A stretch of 57,154 bases of DNA from Pseudomonas guariconensis (GTDB taxonomy: Bacteria > Pseudomonadota > Gammaproteobacteria > Pseudomonadales > Pseudomonadaceae), in contig NZ_JADLJL010000031.1 of NCBI RefSeq assembly GCF_015680235.1, forward strand, positions 1-57,154, given 5' to 3'. Of this stretch, positions 23,155-31,868 are shown one piece after another. The stretch's first letter is position 1; each line of letters opens with the position of its first letter. The notes under the pieces are model-generated. The model ran no database searches. It saw only the letters and a list, made by a program, of their open reading frames with translations, and had not been told where the DNA came from. Made by a program: the position numbers and the translations under genes.

Positions 23155-24144
23155 CTAACCCATGACCAGATTCTGCGCATCGCCTGCCGCCCAGCGGACG
23201 ATATTGCCCAGGGTGGTGGCGGCGATGGCATCCAGGGCTTCGCGGGTGAGAAACGCCTGGTGCGCGGTGACGATCACGTTGGGGAAGGTCAGCAGCCGGG
23301 CCAGCACGTCATCTTGCAGCGGCAGGTCGGAGCGGTCCTCGAAGAACAGCTGAGCCTCCTCTTCGTAGACGTCCAGGCCCAGGTAGCCCAGCTGGCCGCT
23401 CTTGAGCGCGTCGATCAGGGCCGGGGTGTCGACCAGCGCGCCGCGCCCGGTGTTGATCAGCATGGCGCCGGGTTGCAGGTGTGCCAGGCTTTGCGCATTG
23501 ATCAGGTGGCGAGTCTGCTCGGTCAGCGGGCAGTGCAGGCTGATGATCCGCGCTTGGCGCAGCAGTTCGGGCAGTGCCAGGTAACGCGCACCCAGGGCCA
23601 GCAGCGCCGGGTTGGGCGTCGGATCGTAGGCGAGCAGTTGGCAGCCGAACCCTGCCATGATGCGGGCGAAGGCCTCGCCGATCTGGCCGGTGCCGATCAC
23701 CCCCACGGTCTTGCCGTGCAGGTCGAAGCCCGTCAACCCGTGCAGGGTGAAGTCACCTTCGCGGGTGCGGTTGTAGGCCCGGTGCAGGCGGCGGTTGAGC
23801 GCCAGGATCAAGGCCACGGCATGTTCGGCCACGGCGTGGGGGGAATAGGCGGGCACCCGCACCACCGCCAGGCCCAGGCGCCGGGCGGTGGCCAGGTCGA
23901 CATGGTTGTAGCCGGCCGAGCGCAGGGCGATCAGCCGAGTACCGCCCGCGGCCAGGCGTTCGAGCACTGGCGCGTCCAACTCGTCATTGATGAAGGCACA
24001 GACCACCGCGAAGTTGTCGGCCAGCGGGGCGGTATCCAAGGTCAGGCGGGCTGACTGATAATGCAGCTCCAGGCCGTGGTTTCCGGCAGCCCGGTCGAAG
24101 CTTTCCTGGTCATAGTGCTGGCTGCTGAACAACAGGACGCGCAT
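23155..24144 (-). CDS. ldhA: D-2-hydroxyacid dehydrogenase (D-lactate dehydrogenase, LdhA)
   Basis: NAD-dependent enzyme (329 aa) of the D-isomer 2-hydroxyacid dehydrogenase family, probably reducing pyruvate to D-lactate. Visible are the Rossmann GTGQIGEAFARIM loop with Asp after it (LLAYD), the catalytic Arg (INTGRGALVDT), the Glu region (LDVYEEE) and the catalytic His (TAHQAFLT). LRSAGYNHVDL is the usual substrate-side block. ATG 24144 was chosen because the N-terminal strand MRVLLFSSQHYD begins there. ldhA next to gacS is the arrangement known in P. aeruginosa. Confidence 0.9.
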   Translation of the reverse strand: MRVLLFSSQHYDQESFDRAAGNHGLELHYQSARLTLDTAPLADNFAVVCAFINDELDAPVLERLAAGGTRLIALRSAGYNHVDLATARRLGLAVVRVPAYSPHAVAEHAVALILALNRRLHRAYNRTREGDFTLHGLTGFDLHGKTVGVIGTGQIGEAFARIMAGFGCQLLAYDPTPNPALLALGARYLALPELLRQARIISLHCPLTEQTRHLINAQSLAHLQPGAMLINTGRGALVDTPALIDALKSGQLGYLGLDVYEEEAQLFFEDRSDLPLQDDVLARLLTFPNVIVTAHQAFLTREALDAIAATTLGNIVRWAAGDAQNLVMG

Positions 24145-24265
24145 GGGGGCACCTCTAGGTTTCGTGTTGCGCCCAGTGTAGCCAGTTGGAGACCATGGGC
24201 GTTGATCCAGGGCGGCCCTTTGGGGTGAAGCCCTTGCCTGGCAACGGTGATATCGGGTCCGGCCC

Positions 24266-24318
24266 AATCGCGGTGCAAGCCCGCTCCTTGTAGGATCAGG
24301 GGGCTTGCCTGAGATCGG
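24266..24318. repeat. Diverged inverted REP pair
   Basis: AATCGCGGTGCAAGCCCGCTCC faces a decayed copy (GGGGCTTGCCTGAGATC) just after the gacS stop. Confidence 0.7.
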
Positions 24319-24327
24319 GCCCTGAGT

Positions 24328-27084
24328 TCAGGCGCTCAGTCGCGCCTGGGCCGCCAGCCGGGTAATGGCTCGTTCCAGCTCATCCAGGGCCTGCTGGGCC
24401 TGGGGGCTGTCCTGCTTGAGCAGGGTCTCGCTGCGCTGGCAGGCGGCACGCAGTTGAGGCACGCCACAGTAGCGCGAGGCGCCATTGAGCCGGTGCACCC
24501 GCTCGATCATCGCCATGCGGTCGCCGCGCTCGCGGGCGTTGCGGATCGAGTCGCGGTCGGTCTCCAGCGAAGCCAACAGCATGGCCAGCATGTCGGCGGC
24601 CAGGTCCGGCTTGCCCGCTGCCAGGCGCAGCCCTTCGTCAGGGTCGAGCACCTTCAGCTCGGTGCTGTCGGGCAGGCGCTCGTCACCGCGTTCCTGTTGC
24701 TGCGGGGCCAGGCTCAGCCCGGTCCACTTCATCACCACCTGGGCCAGTTGACGCTCGCTGATCGGCTTGGTCAGGTAGTCGTCCATGCCGCTGTGCAGCA
24801 GGGCGCGTTTCTCGTTGGCCATGGCATGGGCGGTGAGGGCGACGATAGGCAGCGGGTTGCCGCTCTGGCTGGCTTCCCAGAGGCGAATCTGTTCGGTGCA
24901 GGCGCGGCCGTCCATGCCGGGCATTTGCACATCCATCAGTACCAGGTCGAAGGGCTCGTTCTGCACGGCCTGCACCGCCGCGAAGCCGTTGTCCAGCGCC
25001 AGCACGTCGGCGCCCAGGCCTTCGAGCAAGGTCTGCACCAGCAACAGGTTGGCCGGGTTGTCGTCCACGCAGAGGATCTTCGGCGCCCGCAGGTTGCCAG
25101 CGCCGCGCGGCTCGGCCAGCGGCCGGCGCGGCTGCACCAGTTCCAGCAGCAGGCGGCGCAGCTTGCGCGTGCAGGCCGGCTTGGACAGCAACTGGCCATG
25201 GCCGTTGGGCAGGTAGGGGTGGTACAGCGCGTGTTCGGTGGTCGGACACAGCACTACGCACTGGCAATCGAGGCGTTCCAGTTGCTGGTGGTAGTGGCCA
25301 AGCTGCTCTGGCGAGAGGCTGCCCAGGTTGGCCCCGAGCACGGCGAAGTCGAACGGCTGGCCTGCCTGGGCGGCCGCCTGGACGCCTTGCAGCAGTTGGT
25401 CGAAGGAGGCGAACAGGCTGACGTTCAGGCCACAGTCCTCCAGTTGATGCTCCAGCGCCTGGCGTGCCAGCTCGTGGTCATCGACGATAGCCGCGCGGCG
25501 GCCGAGCAGCGGCTGCAAGGGCTGCTCCCCGGCATCGTCATGGGCCCGGGGCAGGCTCAGGCTGATCCAGAACTGCGAGCCTTCGCCCGGCGTGCTGTCG
25601 ACGCCGATCTCACCGCCCATCTGTTCGATCAGACGCTTGGAAATCACCAACCCAAGGCCGGTGCCGCCGGGTTGGCGCGACAACGAGTTGTCGGCCTGGC
25701 TGAAGGCCTGGAACAGGGTGCGCACGTCCTGGGGCGACAGGCCGATGCCGGTGTCCTGCACACTGATGCGAAGCTGCACGTTGTCTTCCTGCTCGTCCTC
25801 GAGCATGGCCCGCACCACGATGGTACCTTCGCGGGTGAACTTGATCGCGTTGCTCACCAGGTTGGTGAGGATCTGCTTGAGCCGCAGCGGGTCACCGACC
25901 AGCGACAGGGGCGTGTCGCGGTAGACCAGGCTGAGCAGCTCCAGCTGCTTGGCATGGGCGGCCGGCGCGAGGATGGTCAGGGTGTCCTGGATCAGGTCGC
26001 GCAGGTTGAAGGGGATGCTGTCGAGCACCAGCTTGCCGGCCTCGATCTTGGAGAAGTCGAGGATCTCGTTGATGATCCCCAACAGGTTGTCGGCGGACTT
26101 TTCGATGGTGTTCAGGTAGTCGAGCTGGCGCGGCGTCAGCTCGCTGCGTTGCAGCAGGTGGGTGAAGCCGAGGATGCCATTGAGCGGCGTGCGGATCTCG
26201 TGGCTCATATTGGCCAGGAATTCGGACTTGATACGGCTGGCCTCCAGGGCCTCCTTGCGCGCCATGTCCAGCTCGATGTTCTGGATCTCGATGGTTTCCA
26301 GGTTCTGGCGCACGTCCTCGGTGGCCTGGTCGATGCTGTGCTGCAGCTCTTCATGGGCATTGTGCAGGGTCTCGGCCATGCGGTTGATGCCGGCGGCGAG
26401 CTCGTCCAGCTCGTGGCTGCCCATCGCCGGCAGGCGCTCTTCCAGGTTGCCGTCCTTCAGTTGGGTGACGGCGTGCTTGATGCGGTTGATCGGGTCGTTG
26501 ATGGTGCGGCTCATGCGCAAGGCGAGCAGTACGGTAAGCGCCAGGCAGCCTAGGATCAGCAGCACGCTGGTGAACAGGCTGCGGTAGCCGCGCAGCAAGG
26601 TGCCGTCGTGGGACAGCTCGATTTCCACCCAGCCCAGCAGGCGCTCGGCCTCGGCGGGCACGGCCTCGGTGGCCAGGTCGCGGTGATGGCCGAACACCGG
26701 CATGAGGTAACGGGTGGCATCGTTGCCGGTGCGCTGCAGCAACTGGGTGCCGGTGCCACCGGTGGGGGCCAGGTTGAGCATGCTGGGGCCGGCATGGGCC
26801 AGGCGCGTGCGGTCTGGGGCGAGAAATGCCACGGCGCGCACGTCGGTTTGCTCCAAGGCCTGGGCGGCGATCCGTTCGAGCTGGGCTTGGGCCGGGTGGG
26901 CGAGCGCTGGCGCCGCCAGCGGGGCCAACTGTTCGGCGAGCATCTTGCCGCGCTGGAACAGCTGGGTGCGCAGCTCGTTCTGCTGCAGCCAGGTGAAATA
27001 ACTCCCCAGCACCAGCGCCATCAGGCCGGCGGGCAGCAGGGCCAACAGCAGGACCCGGCTTCTGATTCCCAAGCGATCGAGCAC
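24328..27084 (-). CDS. gacS: Hybrid sensor histidine kinase GacS
   Basis: Tripartite membrane kinase (918 aa) that phosphorylates GacA and so controls RsmY/RsmZ small RNAs, secondary metabolism, biofilm and virulence traits. The order is: TM1 near residues 10-30, a periplasmic domain, TM2 near 165-187, HAMP, a coiled linker, HisKA with H295 in NMSHEIRTPLNG, HATPase (NLVSNAIKFT, DTGIGLSPQD, GTGLGLVISK), a receiver with D718 in LVLMDVQMPGMDG, and a C-terminal Hpt with H864 in VHRLNGASRYCG. The length equals that of known GacS proteins, and no truncation or frameshift is seen. Such mutations often arise in gacS in culture. The gene diverges from an OmpR-type regulator. Confidence 0.95.
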   Translation of the reverse strand: MLDRLGIRSRVLLLALLPAGLMALVLGSYFTWLQQNELRTQLFQRGKMLAEQLAPLAAPALAHPAQAQLERIAAQALEQTDVRAVAFLAPDRTRLAHAGPSMLNLAPTGGTGTQLLQRTGNDATRYLMPVFGHHRDLATEAVPAEAERLLGWVEIELSHDGTLLRGYRSLFTSVLLILGCLALTVLLALRMSRTINDPINRIKHAVTQLKDGNLEERLPAMGSHELDELAAGINRMAETLHNAHEELQHSIDQATEDVRQNLETIEIQNIELDMARKEALEASRIKSEFLANMSHEIRTPLNGILGFTHLLQRSELTPRQLDYLNTIEKSADNLLGIINEILDFSKIEAGKLVLDSIPFNLRDLIQDTLTILAPAAHAKQLELLSLVYRDTPLSLVGDPLRLKQILTNLVSNAIKFTREGTIVVRAMLEDEQEDNVQLRISVQDTGIGLSPQDVRTLFQAFSQADNSLSRQPGGTGLGLVISKRLIEQMGGEIGVDSTPGEGSQFWISLSLPRAHDDAGEQPLQPLLGRRAAIVDDHELARQALEHQLEDCGLNVSLFASFDQLLQGVQAAAQAGQPFDFAVLGANLGSLSPEQLGHYHQQLERLDCQCVVLCPTTEHALYHPYLPNGHGQLLSKPACTRKLRRLLLELVQPRRPLAEPRGAGNLRAPKILCVDDNPANLLLVQTLLEGLGADVLALDNGFAAVQAVQNEPFDLVLMDVQMPGMDGRACTEQIRLWEASQSGNPLPIVALTAHAMANEKRALLHSGMDDYLTKPISERQLAQVVMKWTGLSLAPQQQERGDERLPDSTELKVLDPDEGLRLAAGKPDLAADMLAMLLASLETDRDSIRNARERGDRMAMIERVHRLNGASRYCGVPQLRAACQRSETLLKQDSPQAQQALDELERAITRLAAQARLSA

Positions 27085-27323
27085 ATCTGTCTCCTGTCAT
27101 GTGCTTGCATGCCGTCATCATAGGGACGGCCCCAGGCCGAACGTTACCCCGGTAGGCGGCCTGATGCACTTATTTGTATCTGTTTAATGCAGCCAGAGCC
27201 CTCATTCAATGCAAATGCAGCTCCGGCAAGGGTGGCCAAAAGCCGTCACCGGTCGAAACCCGGTTGCCTTGGTGCGCTAGCATGGCCAATAATTGCGCAA
27301 CTGAGAATCAATGTCACAAGCCA

Positions 27324-28040
27324 ATGAATCCCGTAGCTGTTAACCAGTCCTCCATTCTCGCCATCGAGGACGACCCTGTACTTGGCGCCTATCTGAACGA
27401 GGAGCTGCAGCGTGACGGCTTCCAGGTGACCTGGTGCCGCAACGGCCTTGAGGGCCTGAAGGCCGCCGGTCGCCAAGTGTTCGATGTGGTCCTGATGGAC
27501 ATCCTGCTGCCCGGCCTCAATGGCCTGGATGCACTGGCCCAATTGCGCAGGCACAGCGCCACCCCGGTGATCCTGATGTCGGCCCTGGGGGCCGAGGCCG
27601 ACCGCATTACCGGTTTCCAGCGCGGTGCCGACGACTACTTGCCCAAGCCCTTTAGCATGGCCGAACTGCGTGTGCGCATCGAGGCGATCCTGCGGCGCGT
27701 CGCCCTCGAGCGGCGTCACCAGGGTTCGCGCGAGGTGGCCAACGGGCAGCTGCGCTTCGATGACGGCGCCTGCGACGTCTGGCTCGATGGCCTGTGGGCC
27801 GGGCTGACGCCCAGCGAATACCGCCTGCTCGATACCCTCAACCGCAGCCAGGACGAAGTGTTGAGCAAACCGTTCCTTTACCAGCAGGTGCTGCAGCGAG
27901 GCTATTCGCGCCACGACCGCAGCCTGGACATGCACGTCAGCCAGATCCGCCGCAAGCTCAAGGTGATCGGCTACCACGAGCGGCAGATCCGCACGGTCTG
28001 GGGCAAGGGCTACATGCTCTGCGCCGGTGAGGCGGACTGA
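27324..28040 (+). CDS. OmpR-family response regulator (PirR position)
   Basis: Protein of 238 aa with a receiver (LAIEDDPVLG, phospho-acceptor D59 in VVLMDILLPGLNG, K in LPKPFSM) and a winged helix (LTPSEYRLLDTLNRSQ, LDMHVSQIRRKLK). ATG 27324 is preferred; the upstream in-frame region has no family match. In P. aeruginosa the pair beside gacS is pirRS, which controls the siderophore receptor pirA. Here no TonB receptor follows the kinase gene, so the target is unknown and no symbol is given. Confidence 0.82.
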   Translation: MNPVAVNQSSILAIEDDPVLGAYLNEELQRDGFQVTWCRNGLEGLKAAGRQVFDVVLMDILLPGLNGLDALAQLRRHSATPVILMSALGAEADRITGFQRGADDYLPKPFSMAELRVRIEAILRRVALERRHQGSREVANGQLRFDDGACDVWLDGLWAGLTPSEYRLLDTLNRSQDEVLSKPFLYQQVLQRGYSRHDRSLDMHVSQIRRKLKVIGYHERQIRTVWGKGYMLCAGEAD

Positions 28041-28042
28041 CG

Positions 28043-29419
28043 GTGCTCGACCGCCACTCGTTGTTCTGGAGACTCTCCATTCTTCTAGTGGGCTTCTGCT
28101 TGCTGATGATCGGCCTGAGCTACACCTGGGGCCGGCACATGGAAACCCGCAATGCCTACCTCGAGGCGTCGGCCCGCGAAGAACTGCTGGCTTGGGCCGG
28201 CGAAGCCGAGCGTGCCTGGCGCGAAGGCGGCCGCTCCGGCGTCGACCAGTGGCTGGCCCGGATGCGCGAACAGGGCGCGGGCTGGGTTGGCGTGCTTGAT
28301 GCAGAGCTCAGGCCGTTGGGCAGCGCCAGCCTGTCCGTTGAAGAGGTCCAGCAACTGACGCACCTGCGCGGTGTCGACTGGCCCATGAGCCGCCGCAGCG
28401 TCACCCAGCCCTGGCTGCGCCTGCCGTTCCCCGGCGCGCCGGAGCAGGGCATGCTGGTGATAGAGCTGCCGGAGCGCCTCAACCCCGGCCGCTACCGACT
28501 GTTCTGGCAGGTGCTGACCAACGGCGTCATCCCGGGCCTGTTCACCTTGCTGCTGTGCGTGGGTCTGTACCGCATGCTGATCGTGCCGTTGAACCAGTTG
28601 CGCGAGCAGGCCAATGCCTGGCGCGCCGACCAACTCTCGGCGCGCCTGGACTCGCGCACCATCGGCCGCCACGACGAACTGGGCGAGCTGGCCCGGGCCT
28701 TCGACCAGATGGCCGAGCGCCTACAGGGCACCGTGGCCATGCAGCAGCAGATGCTGCGCGACCTGTCCCACGAAATGCGTACACCGCTCAGCCGCCTGCG
28801 CGTGGCCTGTGACGGGGAAACTGACCGGCAGCGCCTGGCCGAGCGTGTAGGGCGTGAAGTGGACTGCATGCAGCAGTTGGTGGAGAACACCCTGCAACTG
28901 GCGTGGCAGGACGCCGAGCGCACGCCGATGAATCTCGAGCCGATCCAGCTCCAGGCCCTGTGGGACATGCTGGCCGAAGACGCCTGCTACGAAAGTGGCT
29001 GGTCACCGGCGCGGTTGCGCTGCGAACTGCCCGTCGACTGCTGGGTGCAAGGCAATCTCAACTATTTGGCCCAGGCTCTGGAGAACATGCTGCGCAACGC
29101 GATCCGCCACTCCCCCGAACAAGGGCTGGTACGCTTGGGAGGCCAGCGCGAGGGCGGGTATTGGCGCATCTTCCTGGAAGACCAGGGGGGTGGAGTGGCC
29201 GAAGCAGACCTGGAGCGCATCTTCGCCCCGTTCTCGCGCCTGGACGGCTCCCGCCCGGGCGATGGAGGTTTCGGCCTCGGGCTGAGCATCGCCCGCAGCG
29301 CGATCCAGCGCCAGGGCGGGACGTTGTGGGCTGAGAACGGAAAGCAGGGCCTGCGCCTGTGCATGCGCTTGCCCGCCACGGCGCCGTCCCCCTACACGGG
29401 GCGGCGCGTCGTCTTATAG
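28043..29419 (+). CDS. Sensor histidine kinase (PirS position)
   Basis: Membrane kinase (458 aa) starting at GTG 28043, two bases after the regulator's stop. TM1 is about residues 10-28, a periplasmic part of about 130 residues follows, then TM2 near 158-178 (GVIPGLFTLLLCVGLYRML), HAMP, and H243 in DLSHEMRTPLSRLRV. The ATPase part has NMLRNAIRHSPE, DQGGGVAEAD (a variant G1, with GGG for GPG) and GFGLGLSIARS. Probably phosphorylates the preceding regulator; the signal is unknown. Confidence 0.82.
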   Translation: MLDRHSLFWRLSILLVGFCLLMIGLSYTWGRHMETRNAYLEASAREELLAWAGEAERAWREGGRSGVDQWLARMREQGAGWVGVLDAELRPLGSASLSVEEVQQLTHLRGVDWPMSRRSVTQPWLRLPFPGAPEQGMLVIELPERLNPGRYRLFWQVLTNGVIPGLFTLLLCVGLYRMLIVPLNQLREQANAWRADQLSARLDSRTIGRHDELGELARAFDQMAERLQGTVAMQQQMLRDLSHEMRTPLSRLRVACDGETDRQRLAERVGREVDCMQQLVENTLQLAWQDAERTPMNLEPIQLQALWDMLAEDACYESGWSPARLRCELPVDCWVQGNLNYLAQALENMLRNAIRHSPEQGLVRLGGQREGGYWRIFLEDQGGGVAEADLERIFAPFSRLDGSRPGDGGFGLGLSIARSAIQRQGGTLWAENGKQGLRLCMRLPATAPSPYTGRRVVL

Positions 29420-29513
29420 CTTGTAGCTATAGCGACTACAGATTGCGTGATATGGCGAGGAAACGTTTGCCGGTATGATAGTCGCCCCTGCCGTCCGGAT
29501 TGTGAACTACGCC

Positions 29514-30413
29514 ATGACCTTGCAGTACCCAACCATCGCCGATTGCGTCGGCAATACGCCCCTGGTTCGCCTGCAGCGCATCGCAGGTGCCACCAGCAAC
29601 ACCCTCCTGCTCAAGCTCGAAGGCAACAATCCGGCAGGCTCCGTGAAGGACCGCCCGGCGCTGTCGATGATCACCCGCGCCGAACTGCGCGGCCAGATCA
29701 AGCCGGGCGACACCCTGATCGAGGCCACCTCCGGCAACACCGGCATCGCCCTGGCCATGGCGGCGGCGATCAAGGGCTACAAGATGATCCTGATCATGCC
29801 CGACAACTCCACCGCCGAGCGCAAGGCGGCGATGACCGCCTATGGCGCCGAACTGCTCCTGGTCAGCAAGGAGGAGGGCATGGAGGGCGCCCGCGACCTG
29901 GCCGACAAACTGCAGGCCGAAGGCCGTGGCCTGGTGCTCGACCAGTTCGCCAATGGCGACAACCCGATCGCCCATTACACCAGCACAGGCCCGGAGATCT
30001 GGCAGCAGACCCAGGGCAGCATCACCCACTTCATCAGCTCCATGGGTACCACTGGTACCATCATGGGCTGCTCGCAATACCTCAAGGAGCAGAACCCGGC
30101 GGTGCAGATCGTCGGCCTGCAACCGATGGAAGGCTCGGCCATCCCCGGTATCCGTCGCTGGCCCGAGGAATACCTGCCGAAGATCTTCGATGCGACCCGT
30201 GTCGACCGCGTGGTCGACATGTCCCAGGAAGAAGCCGAGCAGACTACCCGCCGTCTGGCTCGTGAAGAGGGCATTTTCTGTGGTGTGTCCTCTGGTGGTG
30301 CGGTCGCGGCCATGCTGCGCCTGTCTCGCGAGGTCGAAAATGCGGTCATGGTGGCGATCATCTGCGACCGTGGCGACCGTTACCTGTCCACCGGCCTGTT
30401 CGACGCGACCTGA
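29514..30413 (+). CDS. cysM: Cysteine synthase B (O-acetylserine sulfhydrylase)
   Basis: PLP enzyme (299 aa) that makes cysteine from O-acetylserine and sulfide or thiosulfate. PLP Lys is K45 in NPAGSVKDRPA. The substrate loop TSGNTGIALAM and the GTTGTIMG phosphate cup are present. GIRRWPEEYLPKIFD is typical of CysM rather than CysK. ATG 29514 begins the conserved MTLQYPTIADCVGNTPLVRL. The stop overlaps the rlmD start by one base (TGATG). Confidence 0.93.
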   Translation: MTLQYPTIADCVGNTPLVRLQRIAGATSNTLLLKLEGNNPAGSVKDRPALSMITRAELRGQIKPGDTLIEATSGNTGIALAMAAAIKGYKMILIMPDNSTAERKAAMTAYGAELLLVSKEEGMEGARDLADKLQAEGRGLVLDQFANGDNPIAHYTSTGPEIWQQTQGSITHFISSMGTTGTIMGCSQYLKEQNPAVQIVGLQPMEGSAIPGIRRWPEEYLPKIFDATRVDRVVDMSQEEAEQTTRRLAREEGIFCGVSSGGAVAAMLRLSREVENAVMVAIICDRGDRYLSTGLFDAT

Positions 30414-31771
30414 TGTCCAGAAAGAAAAGCAACGGCGGCCTGCGTTTCCAACCGGCCGGCGGCAACCGCGCGCCCCAGGTGCCGGTAGGCAAGAAACAAC
30501 GCCTGGACATCGAACGTCTGGCCGGTGACGGCCGGGGCATCGCCTTTCTGGAAGGGCGTACCTGGTTCGTCAGCGGTGCCCTGGCGGGCGAGGCTGTCGA
30601 AGCCCGGGTGCTCGGTGCACGCGGCAAAGTGGTCGAGGCGCGCCTGGAGCGGGTGCTGCAGGCCAGCTCCGAACGGCGCGAGGCACCTTGCCGCTATTAC
30701 GCCCGCTGTGGGGGTTGCAACCTGCAACACCTGCCCCACGAGGGGCAGCTGGCGCTCAAGCAGCGTTTGCTGGCTGAGCAGCTGCAGCGCGTGGCAGGCG
30801 TGCAGCCCGAACACTGGGCCGAGCCGCTGGTGGGGCCTGAATTCGGCTACCGGCGGCGGGCGCGGGTCGCGGTGCGTTGGGACCCCAAGACACGCCAGTT
30901 GGAGGTAGGTTTTCGCGCCGAGGCCAGCCAGGATATCGTCGCCATAGACGAATGCCTGGTCCTGGTACAGCCCTTGCAAACGATTTTCCGCCGCTTGCCG
31001 GGCGTGCTGCGCAGTCTGGGCAAACCTCAGGCGCTGGGGCATGTCGAGCTGTTCAGCGGTACCGCCGAGGCGGTGCTGGTACGGCATGTGGCGCCGTTGC
31101 CGGCAGATGACCTGGCGTGCCTGGAGGCCTTCTGCGAAGAAGTCGGAGCCCAGTTGTGGCTGCAGGGCGAAGGCGAGCCGGCGCCGGTACGGGCAGGCCA
31201 GGCGCTGGGCTTTGCCCTCGAACCCTGGCGGCTGGAACTTGCCTGGCGGCCGGGGGATTTCGTGCAGGTCAACGCTCAGGTCAACACGGCGATGATCGAG
31301 CAGGCCCTGGCATGGCTTGCGCCGCAGCCCGAGGAGCGGGTGCTGGACCTGTTCTGCGGCCTGGGCAACTTCGCTCTGCCGTTGGCCCGGCAGGCCCGTG
31401 AAGTGGTGGCGGTGGAAGGTGTCCAGGCCATGGTCGAGCGGGCGGCGGCCAACGCCCAGGCCAACAAAGTGCATAATGCACGCTTTTTTCAGGCCGATTT
31501 ATCGCAGCCTTTGGACGGCGCCGGATGGGCCGCCGAGGGCTTTTCTGCGGTACTCTTGGATCCACCGCGCGACGGTGCCTTCGAGGTGGTGCAAAACATC
31601 GCACGCCTGAAGGCCAGGCGGTTGGTCTATGTGTCCTGCAACCCGGCCACGCTGGCGCGAGACGCCCAGGTGCTGGTAGGGCAGGGGTACCGGTTAACAA
31701 GGGCCGGGATTCTCGACATGTTTCCTCAGACGGCGCATGTCGAGGCCATGGCGTTATTCGAAGCGGGCTAG
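30413..31771 (+). CDS. rlmD: 23S rRNA (uracil-1939-C5)-methyltransferase RlmD
   Basis: SAM-dependent methyltransferase (452 aa; older name RumA). An N-terminal TRAM domain carries a [4Fe-4S] site with cysteines in PCRYYARCGGCNLQHL and C of DECLVL. The SAM-binding block is VLDLFCGLGNFALPLA. The catalytic nucleophile is the Cys of YVSCNPATLARD. It is coupled to cysM and lies upstream of relA, as in other pseudomonads. Confidence 0.93.
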   Translation: MSRKKSNGGLRFQPAGGNRAPQVPVGKKQRLDIERLAGDGRGIAFLEGRTWFVSGALAGEAVEARVLGARGKVVEARLERVLQASSERREAPCRYYARCGGCNLQHLPHEGQLALKQRLLAEQLQRVAGVQPEHWAEPLVGPEFGYRRRARVAVRWDPKTRQLEVGFRAEASQDIVAIDECLVLVQPLQTIFRRLPGVLRSLGKPQALGHVELFSGTAEAVLVRHVAPLPADDLACLEAFCEEVGAQLWLQGEGEPAPVRAGQALGFALEPWRLELAWRPGDFVQVNAQVNTAMIEQALAWLAPQPEERVLDLFCGLGNFALPLARQAREVVAVEGVQAMVERAAANAQANKVHNARFFQADLSQPLDGAGWAAEGFSAVLLDPPRDGAFEVVQNIARLKARRLVYVSCNPATLARDAQVLVGQGYRLTRAGILDMFPQTAHVEAMALFEAG

Positions 31772-31868
31772 CCAGGCTGGCCCCTTGGTGCGGTGTCCAG
31801 GGACTGGGCGTCGTACGGTGATTGCCAGCGCATCCGTGGGGTGCGCTGTATGGAAAGGTAAAAGAAAG

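Noticed and set aside
24454..26553. Open frame of about 700 codons opposite gacS
   Set aside because: Shadow frame with the same His/Gln/Leu-rich character; gacS carries complete kinase, receiver and Hpt motifs.
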